Below the pieces are notes generated by a model. It saw only the letters and a program-made list of their open reading frames with translations. It searched no databases and was not told the DNA's origin. From an uncultured Phycisphaerales bacterium (lineage in GTDB: Bacteria > Planctomycetota > Phycisphaerae > Sedimentisphaerales > Anaerobacaceae), in the NCBI GenBank assembly GCA_937927975.1, contig CALEZT010000173.1, positions 1 to 64,000 of the forward strand: a stretch of 64,000 nt of DNA. The letters run 5' to 3'. The translations under genes and the position numbers were made by a program. This document shows positions 61,186 through 64,000 of the stretch, piece after piece. How positions within the stretch are numbered: position 1 is the stretch's first letter; every line of letters starts with the position of its first letter.

Positions 61186-64000
61186 GTGGCGGAAGACCTT
61201 CAGAGAGTCGAAGAGATCTATTACGAAGCCCTGCAGAAGGAAGCAGGGTTCGAGCGTGTGTCCTACCTGGACACCGCCTGCGGGCACGATTCCGGCCTTC
61301 GCAGCCGCCTGGAGAGCCTGCTGAAGGCCAACGATGAGGCGGGGGATTTCCTGGAGACCCCGCCAATCGAGGTGGACGACACGCTCGACCGCACCCCCAT
61401 CGTCGAAGGTCCCGGCTCCATGATCGGCCCGTACAAGCTGCTGGAGAAGATCGGGGAAGGCGGCATGGCGGTGGTCTACATGGCCGAACAGCAAAGCCCG
61501 GTCCGACGCCGGGTGGCCCTCAAGATCATCAAGCTGGGCATGGACACCCGCCAGGTGATCGCGCGATTCGAAGCGGAACGCCAGGCTCTGGCGATCATGG
61601 ACCACCCGAACATCGCCAAAGTCTTCGACGCCGGGGCGACCGAGACCGGGCGGCCGTACTTCGTCATGGAACTCGTGCGAGGCGTCTCCATTACCGAGCA
61701 CTGCGATCGGAATCAATTGACCACGCAAGAGCGGCTGGAGCTGTTCGTGCCCGTCTGCAACGCGGTCCACCACGCCCACACCAAGGGAATCATCCATCGG
61801 GACATCAAGCCCTCGAACATCATGGTGACGCTCCACGACGGGGTTCCGGTCCCCATGGTCATCGATTTCGGCATCGCCAAGGCGACCAACCAGCGTCTGA
61901 CCGAACGCACGGTGTTCACCCGATACGCCGAGCTGATCGGCACGCCGGAGTATATGAGCCCCGAGCAGGCGGAGATGAGCGCCCTGGACATCGACACACG
62001 GACCGACATCTACTCGCTCGGGGTCGTCCTCTACGAGCTTCTCACAGGGGTCCTCCCTTTCGACGAAGAGACGTTGAGGTCGGCGGCCCTGGGCGAGATC
62101 CAGCGGATCATCCGCGAGGTGGAGCCGCCGCGACCCAGCACCCGCCTGTCGGCCCTGGGCGAACGAGCCGGAAAGATCGCTGAAAGCCGCCGGACCGATC
62201 ACGTCGCTCTGGCCAGGCGGCTGCGTAGTGAATTGGAATGGATCCCGCTTAAGGCCCTGCGAAAGGACCGAACACGCCGCTACCGATCCGCTTCGGAACT
62301 TGCAGACGACGTCCAGAACTATCTGGGCGGTCGCCCCCTGATCGCCGGTCCGGAGTCCGCGACGTATCGGTTCGGTAAGGTTCTCTCCCGCCACAGGGCG
62401 TCTCTGGCGTTGGCGAGCGCAATTGCTCTGGCCGTAATTCTTGGGCTCTCCATCATCGCCACGCAACGCCTCCAGGTCAGACGGGTGCAGACCCAGGTGA
62501 CCAGCCTCCAGGAGCAAGTCGAGACAGACCGCCAGTTGTCCGCGGCGCAGAGGCTCTATGCCGAAGGCAGCTACCAGGCGGCCCTGGCCCAGATCGAAGG
62601 CAGCCTCTTGAACGACACAGTTGAGCCGAAAACCCGCCTTCTCTATGCCCAGATCCTGTCGGACGTGGGACGTCCCCAGGATGCCGGGGCACAATTGCAG
62701 CCGCTCCTTGCTGGCGAGCCGCAGATTGCGGGGGCCGCTCACGGCTTGTTGGCCAGGGTCAGCATCGGGACCGACCCGGAGAAATCCCGCCGGCATCAGG
62801 AACTCGCCGACGAATTGACGCCGCAGACAGCCGACGCTTTCACGCTCCGAGCGATGACCGCAGGCAGTCCGGATGTGACGATTGACTGGCTGTCCAGGGC
62901 GGTCCAACTCGAGCCGGGCCATTACCCGACGCGGCGGGCGCGTACCCTGGCCTACTACGCGATCAGAGACTACGCACGAATGGAGCAGGAGAGCGAGATC
63001 CTCATCGCGATGCGTCCACGAGATCCGCTGGGTTACGGCCTTCGCGCCATCGCACGTCGACATCGCGGGGCATTCCAGGAAGCCGTCACAGACCACACGC
63101 ACGCGATAGAGCTCTGCATCATCGGCTCTGAATTGCCTGTCCTGTACGCACAGCGCGGCGAAACCTATGAACAGATGGGCGATTATGCGAATGCGATTGC
63201 CGATGCACGACGACGCGTCGAGCTGGACCCGAACGACCGCGGCGCGTACTGCCGCCAGTTTGCCTGCCTTGTGGCGATGGGCGATTTTGCCGGCGTTAAA
63301 CGGGTCTATGAGGGTACAGCCAAATGGACGGGTTGGCACCAAACGCTGTTCACACAATGGATTCAGAAGCACATCTTCGAAATCCTGGCCGCAGGGCGGC
63401 CCCTGGATCTGCCGGCCGACTTGGCCGGGCAGCCTCCCTTCTCCGCCATGCAGGCGGCCATCGATACGTATCGCCGGATGGCGCAGAGGGCCCAGCGCCT
63501 GCTGCCCTCGGCCCTCGGGGTTATGACCTGGTCTCCCGATGGAAAGAAACTGGCCTATGGCCGGTCGGAACGCTACGCCTGGATCGATGCAGGGCTGACT
63601 GCCGCACCGCAGGCGTTTTCAACCGCCACGGGGATCGAGATCCTCGATCTGGATACGGGACATACCCGTCTGCTGGTATACTCCGGCAAGGATCCGACCT
63701 GGTCTCCGGACGGTCGATACATCGCCTTTGTTCGTTGGCCGGCTCGCTATCACCTTCTTCGGGAGGAACTCTGGATTGTCCCTGCGACCGGCGGAGAGCC
63801 CCGCCGACTGGCCACCGGTGGTTTTCCCTTCTGGTCGGCGGACTCCAAGACAGTGTTCTTCCGCAGGATGGAGGACACCTGCGTCTACTCGATAGATATC
63901 GAAGATACGAAATCACAGCCGCGGCGATTGTCCTCGTATCCCTCTTTGCTCCCATCGATCTCGCCGGATGCGAGATACGTCGCATTCGGCAGCGGCTCCG
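61186..64000 (+). CDS. Membrane Ser/Thr protein kinase with TPR and beta-propeller parts (3' end outside window)
   Basis: The frame opens with a GTG at 61186 (AGGAG 7 bases upstream) and stays open to the window edge, giving at least 938 residues. The kinase domain (about 80-350) has the glycine loop IGEGGMAVVY, Lys113 (VALKIIK), HRDIKPSN with Asp206, DFG with Asp227 and GTPEYMSPEQ. A short helical start (RVEEIYYEALQKEAG) is typical of the planctomycete ECF-linked kinases. One membrane span lies at about 406-425, then TPR-like repeats (430-760) and WD40/PD40-type blades (MTWSPDGKKLAYGRS, PTWSPDGRYIAFVRW) towards the edge. It should sense an extracytoplasmic signal and phosphorylate cytoplasmic partners, probably the adjacent ECF sigma factor by family precedent. 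The C-terminus is not in the window. Confidence 0.9.
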   Translation, partial: MAEDLQRVEEIYYEALQKEAGFERVSYLDTACGHDSGLRSRLESLLKANDEAGDFLETPPIEVDDTLDRTPIVEGPGSMIGPYKLLEKIGEGGMAVVYMAEQQSPVRRRVALKIIKLGMDTRQVIARFEAERQALAIMDHPNIAKVFDAGATETGRPYFVMELVRGVSITEHCDRNQLTTQERLELFVPVCNAVHHAHTKGIIHRDIKPSNIMVTLHDGVPVPMVIDFGIAKATNQRLTERTVFTRYAELIGTPEYMSPEQAEMSALDIDTRTDIYSLGVVLYELLTGVLPFDEETLRSAALGEIQRIIREVEPPRPSTRLSALGERAGKIAESRRTDHVALARRLRSELEWIPLKALRKDRTRRYRSASELADDVQNYLGGRPLIAGPESATYRFGKVLSRHRASLALASAIALAVILGLSIIATQRLQVRRVQTQVTSLQEQVETDRQLSAAQRLYAEGSYQAALAQIEGSLLNDTVEPKTRLLYAQILSDVGRPQDAGAQLQPLLAGEPQIAGAAHGLLARVSIGTDPEKSRRHQELADELTPQTADAFTLRAMTAGSPDVTIDWLSRAVQLEPGHYPTRRARTLAYYAIRDYARMEQESEILIAMRPRDPLGYGLRAIARRHRGAFQEAVTDHTHAIELCIIGSELPVLYAQRGETYEQMGDYANAIADARRRVELDPNDRGAYCRQFACLVAMGDFAGVKRVYEGTAKWTGWHQTLFTQWIQKHIFEILAAGRPLDLPADLAGQPPFSAMQAAIDTYRRMAQRAQRLLPSALGVMTWSPDGKKLAYGRSERYAWIDAGLTAAPQAFSTATGIEILDLDTGHTRLLVYSGKDPTWSPDGRYIAFVRWPARYHLLREELWIVPATGGEPRRLATGGFPFWSADSKTVFFRRMEDTCVYSIDIEDTKSQPRRLSSYPSLLPSISPDARYVAFGSGS

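Noticed and set aside
61075-63372. 765-residue minus-strand frame opposite the kinase gene
   Set aside because: The opposite strand encodes an unmistakable kinase domain with HRD and DFG motifs; the minus frame is a shadow.

Overview
The window looks like a chromosome segment of a planctomycete, probably near the Phycisphaerae/Sedimentisphaerales. The evidence is high GC, Tat-exported sugar enzymes, adjacent DUF1549/DUF1553 and DUF1501 genes, a PEP-CTERM-like sorting tail, a CotH/lamin-tail giant secreted protein, and a PVC-type ECF sigma factor next to a Ser/Thr kinase with TPR and beta-propeller parts. The taxonomic call is inference from gene content. No rRNA, tRNA, CRISPR array, phage or transposase gene was seen.

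Layout. 1-3657 is the 3' part of a large TPR protein. 4039-4746 (minus) is a small secreted PEP-CTERM-like protein. 4939-10725 (minus) is a compact four-gene operon for aldonate breakdown: GntP permease, FAH-family 2-keto-3-deoxy sugar acid dehydratase, 2-oxoglutarate semialdehyde dehydrogenase and a YjhG/YagF-type xylonate dehydratase, a Weimberg-type route to 2-oxoglutarate. 10935-25907 (plus) holds an exported flavoprotein, a D-cysteine desulfhydrase-like enzyme coupled to a GH2 glycosidase, a DUF362 protein, a propeller/phosphoesterase lipoprotein and an 1813-residue CotH/lamin-tail protein. 26012-28211 (minus) carries housekeeping HU and EttA.

28630-38795 (plus) is a gene train: exported flavoprotein overlapping a membrane polyferredoxin, then DUF1549/1553, DUF1501, a pectate-lyase-like protein and a PPC-domain protein. 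38796-43297 (minus) is a three-gene operon: trypsin-like protease, DUF3352-like protein and GH29 fucosidase. An FG-GAP protein follows on the plus strand (43433-45832).

45942-54268 is the most system-like part. The plus strand has an MMPL/RND exporter, a LolA-like carrier, an outer-membrane barrel and a family-2 glycosyltransferase with a frameshift. The facing strand has a paralogous glycosyltransferase and a thioester-reductase-like SDR. I infer that together they make and export a glycosylated lipid. 54566-56868 encodes two Tat-exported sugar enzymes; 57277-59058 is an internally duplicated alpha/beta hydrolase. 59421-64000 is a regulatory block: the decayed remnant of an ECF-kinase pair between two copies of one hairpin, then a LuxR regulator with a degenerate receiver, an ECF sigma factor and a Ser/Thr kinase cut by the window edge.

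Two different palindromic repeats lie in frame inside genes (after the start codon of the DUF3352-like gene, and in the linker between the MMPL halves). With the hairpin copies and the ECF-kinase remnant, they suggest a genome shaped by small mobile palindromes and tandem duplication.
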